Assembly (NCBI GenBank): GCA_012267385.1
Contig: JAAXGW010000042.1
Coordinates: 1-64,000, forward strand
Length of the DNA stretch: 64,000 nucleotides
From: OMG group bacterium
Lineage (GTDB): Bacteria > Pseudomonadota > Gammaproteobacteria > Pseudomonadales > Azotimanducaceae
Direction of reading: 5' to 3'
Positions 33,797 to 41,836 of the stretch are shown here, piece by piece (position 1 is the first letter of the stretch; each line of letters starts with the position of its first letter). The notes beneath the pieces are model-generated. The model searched no databases. It had not been told where the DNA came from and saw nothing but the letters and a program-made list of their open reading frames with translations. A program made the position numbers and the translations under genes.

Positions 33797-35737
33797 GTGA
33801 CTAAAGTAGCATCATTCGGCACCTGGAATTCTTCCCTCACTGCACAACTTGCAACCTCAGAGTATGTGAGTTTTAGCGAATTGTTCGTCGAGGGTTCCGA
33901 TCTCTATTTTCTTGAGTTACGACCACACGAAGGAGGACGTACAACCCTCAATGTTCGAACTCATGAAGGAAGTATTTATGAAGTCACTCCCGCGCCATTC
34001 AACGTGCGCACAAAAGTTCACGAATATGGAGGTAGTTCTTACACTGTAGCAAATGACTTAGTGTACTTTGTTAATGCAGAAGATCAAGACATATATTGCA
34101 TTGTCAACAGGTCTAAAAATTTGTCGCACCAGATAACAAAATCGGGGAACACTGAGCGGTTTGCGAACCTGATTCACGACCAACTTCGCAATCGGCTGAT
34201 TAGTGTGCGTGAAACACATTCAGCTGAACACGTGCTAAACGACCTAGTTCAAGTAGATTTGACTAACGGGAAGTGTAGGGTCCTACACAAAAGGCACGAC
34301 TTTTATGGACAACCTAAGTTGAGTCCGTGCGGTAATCGAATCGCATTCTTAGCTTGGGATTTGCCAAATATGCCTTGGGATAGTTCTCTACTTTACGTCG
34401 CGGATTTCGACGCCAACGGGAACATCCGTGACACTTCTGTTGTGGCGGGCGGTACTGAAGAATCTGTGTTTCAACCTGAATGGGTTGATTCCCAGCAACT
34501 AATTTTTGTCTCAGATCGCAATGGTTTTTGGAATCTATACCAATTTGATGGAAACAAGACCTCAGCGATAGTGGAGGATCAAGCGGAATACGGCTTCCCA
34601 CTTTGGGTCCTTGATATGCGCAGTTATGTAACTTGGGGTAGTAACCAAGTAATTGCCGTAAGAAAGTCAATCGAAGACACTTCGTTAGTCGCGATCGACT
34701 GCAGAACAGGGAAAGTCGATCCAATTGATCGGGACTACTGTAGCTATTCCTCTCTTACACGATATCGAGGTGGTTTAGTGTATATCGGGGGAAGTACTAG
34801 CTGTCTTCCTTCTATTGTTTCGATTGCTGAATTGAGTCTCGAGAACAACGAAGCTGAACGTATAGTAGAACCAGGAAAACGACCATTAACTTCGGGTTGT
34901 ATTTCAGAAGCTGAGCCAATTTCGTATCGCAACGAACACGACCAAGTTGTATATGCCTATTTTTATGCTCCGACCAATCATGAGTACACAGCTCCGGAAG
35001 GCGATCGACCACCACTTCTCGTCCTGTCTCATGGGGGACCGACGTCCTTCTCGAACGCAAGTTTCCGTTTTCACGTTCAATATTTCACGTCGCGTGGCTG
35101 GGCTGTTTTAGACGTTAATTACGGCGGGTCAACCGGTTTCGGTCGAGAGTACCGCAACCGCTTGTTAAATAACTGGGGGATCGTTGACGTCGAAGACTGT
35201 GAGGCCGGTGTTCGACACCTAGCCGAGATGGGACGAATAGATCTTAATCGCGTCGCGATTCGTGGTGGTAGCGCGGGTGGATATACGACTTTGCGTGCGC
35301 TTACAACTAGCTCGATGTTCAAAGCCGGATCAAGTCTGTACGGCGTCGCAGACGTGCGCGCACTTGCTCAGGACACGCACAAGTTTGAGTCGAGATACTT
35401 GGATTCGCTAATCCCGGAGGATGAAATGGACGCGCGTTCTCCAATCAATCACATCGAAAAATTTTCTGTGCCGGTGATTTTTTACCAGGGAATGGAAGAT
35501 CGTGTCGTTCCTCCAAATCAAACTGAATCCATGTATGAAGCACTATCACGAAAAGGAATTACAACCGCGATGTTTTTGTTTGAAGGGGAAGGACATGGTT
35601 TCCGGGCCGCAGAACATGTCGGCACCGTGCTCGAAACTGAGTTTATCTTCTTTTCAAAGGTTTTCGGGATTGAACGAGAAAATGCCGACCTGAGCTACTT
35701 CAATTCGGCGCGTTTGGTGAACGCTTCGTGGGGATGA
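33797..35737 (+). CDS. S9 family serine peptidase (prolyl-oligopeptidase type)
   Basis: Cytoplasmic by appearance, with no signal peptide, and 646 residues long. The N-terminal part has beta-propeller-like repeats (about 1-370). The C-terminal alpha/beta hydrolase domain has the nucleophile Ser in RGGSAGGYTTLR (GxSxGG), the Asp in GMEDRVVPPNQTE and the His in EGEGHGFR. Members are dipeptidyl or acylaminoacyl peptidases. The start at 33797 is GTG. It is in a run of same-strand genes with the upstream GNAT gene and the downstream ddl, which it overlaps by 4 bases (ATGA). Confidence 0.88.
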   Translation: MTKVASFGTWNSSLTAQLATSEYVSFSELFVEGSDLYFLELRPHEGGRTTLNVRTHEGSIYEVTPAPFNVRTKVHEYGGSSYTVANDLVYFVNAEDQDIYCIVNRSKNLSHQITKSGNTERFANLIHDQLRNRLISVRETHSAEHVLNDLVQVDLTNGKCRVLHKRHDFYGQPKLSPCGNRIAFLAWDLPNMPWDSSLLYVADFDANGNIRDTSVVAGGTEESVFQPEWVDSQQLIFVSDRNGFWNLYQFDGNKTSAIVEDQAEYGFPLWVLDMRSYVTWGSNQVIAVRKSIEDTSLVAIDCRTGKVDPIDRDYCSYSSLTRYRGGLVYIGGSTSCLPSIVSIAELSLENNEAERIVEPGKRPLTSGCISEAEPISYRNEHDQVVYAYFYAPTNHEYTAPEGDRPPLLVLSHGGPTSFSNASFRFHVQYFTSRGWAVLDVNYGGSTGFGREYRNRLLNNWGIVDVEDCEAGVRHLAEMGRIDLNRVAIRGGSAGGYTTLRALTTSSMFKAGSSLYGVADVRALAQDTHKFESRYLDSLIPEDEMDARSPINHIEKFSVPVIFYQGMEDRVVPPNQTESMYEALSRKGITTAMFLFEGEGHGFRAAEHVGTVLETEFIFFSKVFGIERENADLSYFNSARLVNASWG

Positions 35738-36681
35738 AGGTTGCTGTTATCGGTGGCGGATGCTCAGCGGAAGCCGAAGTTTCGCGATCTTCCGCAACGC
35801 AAATCACAGTAGCGTTAAAACAAAACTTCACCGTTGAGTACTTTGAACTTTCCCAGAGATTAGCGAAAGAACTGTCTGACTTTGCTCCTGATGTCGTGTT
35901 CCCCGTATTGCACGGCTTTCCTGGAGAAGATGGCACTGTCCAAGGATTACTATCGGTGCTCGGTTATCCGTTCGTCGGAAGTGACACTAATGCGAGCGTT
36001 ATCTCAATGAACAAAGCACTTTCGAAGTACTATTTCGTAGCAGCAGAACTACCTGTGCTTCCTCAGGTCATCGTCACACGAGGAACGCTTGAAGCGGATA
36101 TAGACCGCATAAATGCATCCTTCGGTGATCGAGTTGTATGCAAACCCATGCACGGTGGCTCTGCACTTGGCGTCGTACCGCTACCTTCGGGTGGCGACTT
36201 AAAACACGCACTAATCACCTCGCTTGAAGTCGATAACACCATCTTGGTTGAGCCATTCGTCGAAGGGCGAGAAATTACTGTCGGTGTTTTAGAGTTACAT
36301 AACGAACAAATTGAAGCTTTGCCGGTAACCGAAATCCTGGTGGCAAAGGATGAGTGGTACGACTACACCAACCGATACACGCCCGGACGTAGTGAGCACA
36401 TAATTCCTGCAGAAATAGATGAAGCAACAACAAACGCGCTTCAGACAACTGCAATTCAAGCTCACCAGTCGGTTGGTTGTCGAGATCTTTCCAGAGTGGA
36501 TTTCATTCTCGAACCTAGTGGAACTTTCTGGGTATTGGAAGTAAACAATATCCCAGGTATGACCCCAACGAGTCTCTATCCGGACGCCGCACAAGTGCAT
36601 GGAATCTCGTTCCAAGCACTCGCCGAGAAGCTTGTGAGTAGTGCTTCGCGCCGCGGCCCAGATTTAGACGAACTTAAGTAA
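35734..36681 (+). CDS. ddl: D-alanine--D-alanine ligase
   Basis: Makes D-Ala-D-Ala for peptidoglycan. The product of 315 residues from the ATG at 35734 (MKVAVIGGGCSAEAEVS) is of normal size. Family motifs are VFPVLHGFPGEDGTVQGLL, the ATP-grasp VCKPMHGGSALGV and VEPFVEGREITVGVL, and the Mg ligands in SRVDFILE and WVLEVNNIPGMT. I preferred the ATG over a GTG 6 bases upstream because it forms an ATGA overlap with the peptidase gene. It is outside the usual mur/fts cluster, suggesting a DdlA-like location. Confidence 0.93.
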   Translation: MKVAVIGGGCSAEAEVSRSSATQITVALKQNFTVEYFELSQRLAKELSDFAPDVVFPVLHGFPGEDGTVQGLLSVLGYPFVGSDTNASVISMNKALSKYYFVAAELPVLPQVIVTRGTLEADIDRINASFGDRVVCKPMHGGSALGVVPLPSGGDLKHALITSLEVDNTILVEPFVEGREITVGVLELHNEQIEALPVTEILVAKDEWYDYTNRYTPGRSEHIIPAEIDEATTNALQTTAIQAHQSVGCRDLSRVDFILEPSGTFWVLEVNNIPGMTPTSLYPDAAQVHGISFQALAEKLVSSASRRGPDLDELK

Positions 36682-36726
36682 ATTCGTTAGACTGACCTGA
36701 TAGATCAAGGAGAATTGATGCTTCAC

Positions 36727-36747
36727 AGGCTCCGATACGAAGAGCCT
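36727..36747 (+). terminator. Hairpin between ddl and the convergent barrel gene
   Basis: AGGCTC and GAGCCT form a 6-bp stem around a 9-base loop, 45 bases after ddl and 22 bases before the end of the convergent gene. It has no T-tract, so it is a weak bidirectional terminator candidate. Confidence 0.3.
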
Positions 36748-36769
36748 AAGTAAATGCCCAGATATTACT

Positions 36770-37369
36770 TTAGAACTTAATCTTCACTGCCGCTGTAAAT
36801 AAGGCGGTGCTGCTACGTTTCCCGAAAAAATTTGTTAACAAAACCTCAAACGAAAGCATTTTGAAACGGTTTGAAGCGAGTTCAAATCCTATAGCAGCCA
36901 CAGGTAGTATCTCACTTTCATCCACCTCAAATCTTTGTGTGAAGGCAGATCCAGAACTCCCTACATCAAACTCTAGCGACTGCCGATGTCGTGCAATTCC
37001 AGCCTTACCCACCAAAGAAAACGGTTCTCGAAGTGGAAAGGTCCGAACAGCTAATGCAGACAGATGTTGGTACGTATCTGACTGAACATCGATCTGCAAT
37101 GGAGCGATCGTCTGTGGCAGATTGGCTTTTTGAATTAAATCTCGTGGTTCAATTCCAGAAACATCCCACCACAGTTCAATACCGATTCGTTCATTGATCT
37201 GAATACCCCCTCCAACTCCGAGAGCTCCGTTTAAAGAATAATCTTTAGAGATAACCATCGACGCGCTGCCTAAAACGTACCAGTCAAATTCTCTATCCTC
37301 TCCCAAAGTTGTTGGAGTGCATATCAAGCTGAGCATAGCTAGCAAAAAGGCAAAGAGCCAGGTTTTCAT
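36770..37369 (-). CDS. Small outer-membrane beta-barrel protein (paralogue)
   Basis: 199 residues with a signal peptide (MKTWLFAFLL..., likely ending near TTLG), alternating strands and a C-terminal aromatic-ending strand (AAVKIKF). It resembles the barrel gene at 2748-3326 in size and in the WYVLGSASM opening, the INERIGIELWWD strand and the AGIARHRQSLEFD strand. It lacks the His/acid-rich loop, having a short loop there (DVGSSGSAFTQRFEVDES). An outer-membrane location is inferred; substrate or role unknown. It lies between ddl (convergent) and pyrD (same strand, upstream). Confidence 0.7.
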   Translation of the reverse strand: MKTWLFAFLLAMLSLICTPTTLGEDREFDWYVLGSASMVISKDYSLNGALGVGGGIQINERIGIELWWDVSGIEPRDLIQKANLPQTIAPLQIDVQSDTYQHLSALAVRTFPLREPFSLVGKAGIARHRQSLEFDVGSSGSAFTQRFEVDESEILPVAAIGFELASNRFKMLSFEVLLTNFFGKRSSTALFTAAVKIKF

Positions 37370-37399
37370 TGAGTTACTTACGAGAAATGGTTGGATCGT

Positions 37400-38398
37400 T
37401 CACTCTACCTGCGAAATTTCCCTGAGACATCTCGGTCCGTGATAAACCAATCCTGTATAGAGCTGAAGCAAATCTGCACCTGCTTCGCGCATCTTTGTGG
37501 CCGAGGCTACATTCCAAATTCCACCACAACCAATTATTAAAAATCCTTCTCCGAGGAGACTCCTTGCTCGACTAACACAGTTCAGTGTTAACGGAAACAA
37601 CGGACGACCACTGAGCCCACCCTGATGTTGCTCACTGTCCTTACTCGGTCTGGTCGTCGTTGTATTTGTAGCGACAATGCCATCTATACCTTCAGATCTA
37701 ATTGCCGCGCAGAGATTATCAAGTTCCCATTCAGCTAAATCGGGCGATATCTTCACTAGCAGCAACGTACGCTTTTCTTGATTCTTAGTCGAAGAGTCTC
37801 TTAAATGAACTAACCGTGCAAGTAAGTTCTGTACCTGCTGCATTCCTTGCAGTTCGCGTAATCCTGGAGTATTGGGAGACGAAATATTTATCGTCACGAA
37901 ATCAACCAATGAATTTGCTTGTGTAAAGCAATACTCGTAATCCTCGATCGCTTGTTCCAACGGCGTATCGAAGTTTTTACCAATGTTAATACCGATGGGC
38001 ACTCTCACTCGCGGTTTTTCATTAACGATTTTTTGAATGAGAGCATCTATGCCTTGGTTATTGAAGCCTAAGCGATTAATTAATGCAAATTCTTTTTTCA
38101 AACGAAAGACCCGAGGACGCGAATTACCTGGTTGCCCGCGCGGGGTTACCGCCCCCAGCTCTAAAAATCCAAAATTTAACCTCGACAGCCCACGAATTGC
38201 GACACCGTCTTTATCAAAGCCCGCTGCTAAACCAACACGATTGGTGACGTGCAACCCTCCTACGTCAATGGTGCTACTGACTGTGTTCGTTTTCCCCGGT
38301 AAGTAACCGTACCAGCGTAAGGCGTTTAGAGTCAGCTGATGAGCCCACTCTGGCGGTAAAGAAAAAAGGATTGGACGGAGAAGTTCGTATATATTCAC
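37400..38398 (-). CDS. pyrD: Dihydroorotate dehydrogenase (quinone), class 2
   Basis: Oxidises dihydroorotate to orotate in pyrimidine synthesis, feeding electrons to quinone at the inner membrane. From the GTG at 38398 the product has 332 residues. An N-terminal membrane-binding helix pair (ILFSLPPEWAHQLTLNALRW) is followed by VGLAAGFDKDGVAIRGL, the catalytic Ser region NISSPNTPGLRELQG, and the FMN site near GCGGIWNVASA and LLQLYTGLVYHGP. The upstream ATG at 38434 would add 12 residues not seen in the family. It is divergent from moxR with about 116 bases between. Confidence 0.92.
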   Translation of the reverse strand: MNIYELLRPILFSLPPEWAHQLTLNALRWYGYLPGKTNTVSSTIDVGGLHVTNRVGLAAGFDKDGVAIRGLSRLNFGFLELGAVTPRGQPGNSRPRVFRLKKEFALINRLGFNNQGIDALIQKIVNEKPRVRVPIGINIGKNFDTPLEQAIEDYEYCFTQANSLVDFVTINISSPNTPGLRELQGMQQVQNLLARLVHLRDSSTKNQEKRTLLLVKISPDLAEWELDNLCAAIRSEGIDGIVATNTTTTRPSKDSEQHQGGLSGRPLFPLTLNCVSRARSLLGEGFLIIGCGGIWNVASATKMREAGADLLQLYTGLVYHGPRCLREISQVE

Positions 38399-38514
38399 AA
38401 TACGATGAAGAATTCTAAATACACACAAGAACACCTCGTTTACGGTGCGGGACTTGGGGTTTCTGCGTTCTCGCTAGAATCGTATTTTTATTTTCTCGCA
38501 ATTTGTAAGGTTTT

Positions 38515-39462
38515 TTGACTTTGGAATCACTACTAAAACGAACTATTAGCGTCAATGATTGGTTAAATACGCGCATTGTCGGCCAAGAACTATTGACGCG
38601 CCGTTTGATTATGGCACTTCTTCTTGGAGGGCATCTTTTAGTTGAAGGCGCACCGGGCCTAGCAAAAACTAGGGCGGTCAAAGAACTTGCACGTGGAGTT
38701 CAAGCTGAGTTTCATCGTATTCAATTCACGCCAGATCTACTCCCAAGTGATGTAACAGGAACGGAGGTCTATAGGCCCGAAGCGGGAACTTTCGAATTCA
38801 AACAAGGTCCGATATTTCATAATGTCTTACTTGCGGATGAAGTAAATCGAGCACCAGCAAAAGTTCAGTCCGCGTTACTTGAAGGAATGGCAGAACATCA
38901 AGTAACTCAAGGTCGAGAGACGTATCGACTTCCTGACTTGTTTCTAGTGATGGCAACACAAAATCCAATCGAACAAGAGGGTACCTATCCATTGCCCGAA
39001 GCGCAACTAGATCGATTTTTGATGCACGTTCGCATCGGCTACCCGCCGCCACTACAAGAGTTGGAAATTTTGCAAATCGCACGCGACGAAGTGTTGCAAA
39101 AAGACACACCTCCACCTGTTGTACTACATCAGGATGAGATCTTTGAAGCACGCCGTCAGATTTCAGAACTTCACATGGCTAGTGCTATGGAAAAATACAT
39201 CGTCGCGCTCGTCGTTCACACACGAACTGAACTGTCGGGTGTTGAGTACGGTGGCAGTCCCCGAGCCACCATCTCTTTGGATCAAGGTGCTCGTGCTAAT
39301 GCTTGGTTGGACGGACGCGACTATGTGTCTCCCGAGGATGTCCAAAGTGTCCTACATGACGTACTGCGCCATCGAATAATTCTCTCCTACGAATCTGAAG
39401 CGCAGGGGCACACACCGGATGAAGCAATCGACGATACATTAAATGCGGTACCGGTACCTTAG
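38515..39462 (+). CDS. MoxR-type AAA+ ATPase
   Basis: MoxR ATPases act as chaperones on VWA-domain partners. The 315 residues contain IVGQ, Walker A EGAPGLAKTRAVKEL (about 42-51), Walker B NVLLADEVNRAPAK, and ATQNPIEQEGTYPLPEAQLDRFLM. It is the first gene of a six-gene operon with DUF58, DUF4381 and VWA genes. The start is TTG with an AAGG site 5 bases upstream. The next gene begins 5 bases after its stop. Confidence 0.92.
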   Translation: MTLESLLKRTISVNDWLNTRIVGQELLTRRLIMALLLGGHLLVEGAPGLAKTRAVKELARGVQAEFHRIQFTPDLLPSDVTGTEVYRPEAGTFEFKQGPIFHNVLLADEVNRAPAKVQSALLEGMAEHQVTQGRETYRLPDLFLVMATQNPIEQEGTYPLPEAQLDRFLMHVRIGYPPPLQELEILQIARDEVLQKDTPPPVVLHQDEIFEARRQISELHMASAMEKYIVALVVHTRTELSGVEYGGSPRATISLDQGARANAWLDGRDYVSPEDVQSVLHDVLRHRIILSYESEAQGHTPDEAIDDTLNAVPVP

Positions 39463-39467
39463 ACACT

Positions 39468-40370
39468 ATGGCTCAGCTGACAGGCGCGTACGTAACGATC
39501 AACGATTTAGTCAGCTTGACCGCGGCATACGGTAAGGTACGAAAGAGGAAACGAAAAGCTCGAAAGTTAACTGGAGATCGATTTTCGCGCCAACGCGGAC
39601 GCGGAGTTGACTTTGAAGAAGTCCGTCTATACCAACCTGGTGATGATGTTCGAAATATCGATTGGAACGTCACAGCCCGTAAGAACGAACCCCATACTAA
39701 AGTCTTTACAGAAGAGCGCGAAAAACCGACTCTTGTGGTAGTCGATCAAACTGCGACGATGTTTTTTGGCTCAAAACTACGACTCAAGAGCGTGGTGGCC
39801 GCCGAGATCGCCGCAAGACTAGCCTGGGTTACTTTAGTCCAACACGACCGTGTCGGCGGTGTTGTGTTTGGTGAAGACGGCACTATGACGACTAAACCGT
39901 TACGCAATAGTCGATCCGTAGTCAAACTCCTACGCGATGTTGCTACTGCAAACCAAGCATTAAGAGTGAACAACTTACAAAAAGCAAAAGAACGACTCTG
40001 GGAAAGCATGATCACACATTTGCAATGTGCTGCACCACATCATCATCGTATCATCGTTATTAGTGATTTCAAAAACATTAGTCAGGATGCCATACAGGAG
40101 TTGATGCATCGAGGACGCCACAACGAATTGCAAGTCTATCATGTCTATGATGAACTCGAAATTAATCTACCTCCAGCCAATCAATATACGGTTACTTCTG
40201 CATCGAATACAATTGAATTTGACAGTACCGGAAATACCACAAAACGTGAGTACTCACGACGGTACGAAGTACGAATGGACCGTTTGAAAACTTATTGTGT
40301 TCAGAATCTTGTCGCGTTTGAATCGTTATCAACTACCGAGAATCTAGATTTTCTCTCATTAGAACGCTAG
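39468..40370 (+). CDS. DUF58 domain protein (MoxR partner)
   Basis: DUF58 proteins have a VWA-like fold and are usually encoded next to moxR. The 300 residues contain the family hallmark GRGVDFEEVRLYQPGDDVRNIDWNVTAR (about 44-71), followed by EPHTKVFTEEREKPTLVVVDQTATM. It has no membrane helix. It lies 5 bases after moxR and 1 base before the DUF4381 gene. The operon suggests a role in envelope protein assembly or stress tolerance. Confidence 0.9.
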   Translation: MAQLTGAYVTINDLVSLTAAYGKVRKRKRKARKLTGDRFSRQRGRGVDFEEVRLYQPGDDVRNIDWNVTARKNEPHTKVFTEEREKPTLVVVDQTATMFFGSKLRLKSVVAAEIAARLAWVTLVQHDRVGGVVFGEDGTMTTKPLRNSRSVVKLLRDVATANQALRVNNLQKAKERLWESMITHLQCAAPHHHRIIVISDFKNISQDAIQELMHRGRHNELQVYHVYDELEINLPPANQYTVTSASNTIEFDSTGNTTKREYSRRYEVRMDRLKTYCVQNLVAFESLSTTENLDFLSLER

Positions 40371-40371
40371 T

Positions 40372-40866
40372 ATGCCACCCGATCTAATTCAACAACTGCG
40401 CGATATACACGAACCAGCTGCACCAGGGTTTTGGCCTTTATCGATCTCGTGGTGGGTTCTTTTTAGCGTAGTTTCCGTGCTCCTAATAGGCGGCGTAGTT
40501 TGGATTCTTTGGCGCAATTACCGTCTTGCGCCCTATAAACGTATTCGGAGCATGGCACGAGATTTAACGGAGCAACGAGAATCTGGTGCGATCGATGGGC
40601 TGACCTATGCGTCGGGAATCAATCTACTTTTCAAGGAACTGTTGGTGGACGTCGAAAGTCGTACCGAATCCACTACTGCATTCGGTACCACGTGGCAGGA
40701 TTTGTTAGCTGATAGATTCAACGAACAGGCGTTCATATCTGGTCCAGGTGCGTGCCTTGGTAACGCTCGTTTCGTTGGAAGTTCGTTTTCTGACGAAGGG
40801 CTGTCTGGAGTGGTTCATAACACGTTACTACGTGTTAAACCGTCGAAGGAAATCGTCAATGCTTGA
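40372..40866 (+). CDS. DUF4381 membrane protein
   Basis: 164 residues with one membrane helix (WWVLFSVVSVLLIGGVVWILW, about 27-47). The helix is preceded by the DUF4381 opening LIQQLRDIHEPAAPGFWPLS and followed by a cytoplasmic basic/helical part (PYKRIRSMARDL). The family sits between DUF58 and BatA genes in gammaproteobacteria and seems to be part of the same membrane assembly. The start is 1 base after the DUF58 stop and its end overlaps batA by 8 bases, typical of tight coupling. Confidence 0.85.
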   Translation: MPPDLIQQLRDIHEPAAPGFWPLSISWWVLFSVVSVLLIGGVVWILWRNYRLAPYKRIRSMARDLTEQRESGAIDGLTYASGINLLFKELLVDVESRTESTTAFGTTWQDLLADRFNEQAFISGPGACLGNARFVGSSFSDEGLSGVVHNTLLRVKPSKEIVNA

Positions 40867-41836
40867 GTTTCTATGGCCGTGGGCATTTTTGCTACTTATA
40901 GCACTTCCTGTGCTACGTCTCACGCTCCCTCGCAAAAGCAACCCGCAAACAGCCCTGACTGTGCCAAACGCCGACGACTTTCGTTTCAAAGACCAATTAC
41001 GTAGCATGTTGGCTTCTGGACGTCGATGGTGGCGTTTGATATTGTTGCTGCTTGCGATCACCGCGATAGTGACCGCTCTGGCACGTCCTCAATGGAGCGG
41101 CGATCCAGTTCCTCTCCCGACCGAAGGCAGAGACATGTTCCTTGCGATTGACATTTCGCAGAGCATGCAACAGCCGGACATGCGATTGAACGGTAGAGAA
41201 GCAACTAGACTGACGGCTTTAAAGCATGTCGTTGAACCATTTATTGAAGAACGTGAGGGCGACCGGCTGGGTCTAATCGTTTTTGGTACTGGCGCATATG
41301 TCTACGTACCGCTAACCGCAGACATAAAAACAGTGAACCGACTATTGCAAGAAACACCAGTCGGGATCGCAGGAGGTCAAACTGCAATAGGAGATACTTT
41401 AGGTTTAGCGGTTAAGAGATTGCTTGATAGACCCATTGACCATCGAATTCTGATTTTGATGACCGACGGTTCCCACAATTCTGGAGTGTTGACGCCCGAG
41501 GAAGCTATTGATCTAGCGGTAGAAGCAAACGTTCGAATTCACACCATTGGTCTAGGATCGGAACGCACGAACGGTCGCTATCCTGGCTTTAATCGTTACT
41601 ATCGCCGACAATCTTTTATGGACACAGAAAACTTAGAGAACATCGCGAGCAAAACTGGGGGACAGTTCTTCCGCGCGACTGACACCAATTCTCTAGAACG
41701 CATCTATGATCAGATAATGTTAATAGAACCTGTAGTACAGGATCCAGAGACACTGCGTCCCGTTAAATCGCTTGTACATTGGCCTTTGCTGATTGCGTCT
41801 ATTCTCTTTAGCTTTCTATGGTGGAGTCGACGGTGA
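40859..41836 (+). CDS. batA: BatA-type VWA membrane protein
   Basis: The product from the ATG at 40859 (MLEFLWPWAFLLLIALPVLRL) has two membrane helices near the N-terminus, one at about 62-80 and another at the C-terminus. Between them is a VWA domain with MIDAS DISQSMQ (DxSxS, about 102-106). The MIDAS Thr lies in GGQTAIGDTLGLA and the Asp in LILMTDGSHNSG. A longer reading from 40748 would run through the DUF4381 gene and is rejected. It pairs with the next VWA gene and MoxR. The overlap with the DUF4381 gene (8 bases) and batB indicates an operon. Confidence 0.9.
   Translation: MLEFLWPWAFLLLIALPVLRLTLPRKSNPQTALTVPNADDFRFKDQLRSMLASGRRWWRLILLLLAITAIVTALARPQWSGDPVPLPTEGRDMFLAIDISQSMQQPDMRLNGREATRLTALKHVVEPFIEEREGDRLGLIVFGTGAYVYVPLTADIKTVNRLLQETPVGIAGGQTAIGDTLGLAVKRLLDRPIDHRILILMTDGSHNSGVLTPEEAIDLAVEANVRIHTIGLGSERTNGRYPGFNRYYRRQSFMDTENLENIASKTGGQFFRATDTNSLERIYDQIMLIEPVVQDPETLRPVKSLVHWPLLIASILFSFLWWSRR

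Noticed and set aside
40748..40858. Extended N-terminus of batA
   Set aside because: The extra 37 codons overlap the DUF4381 gene and precede the natural membrane-helix start at 40859.
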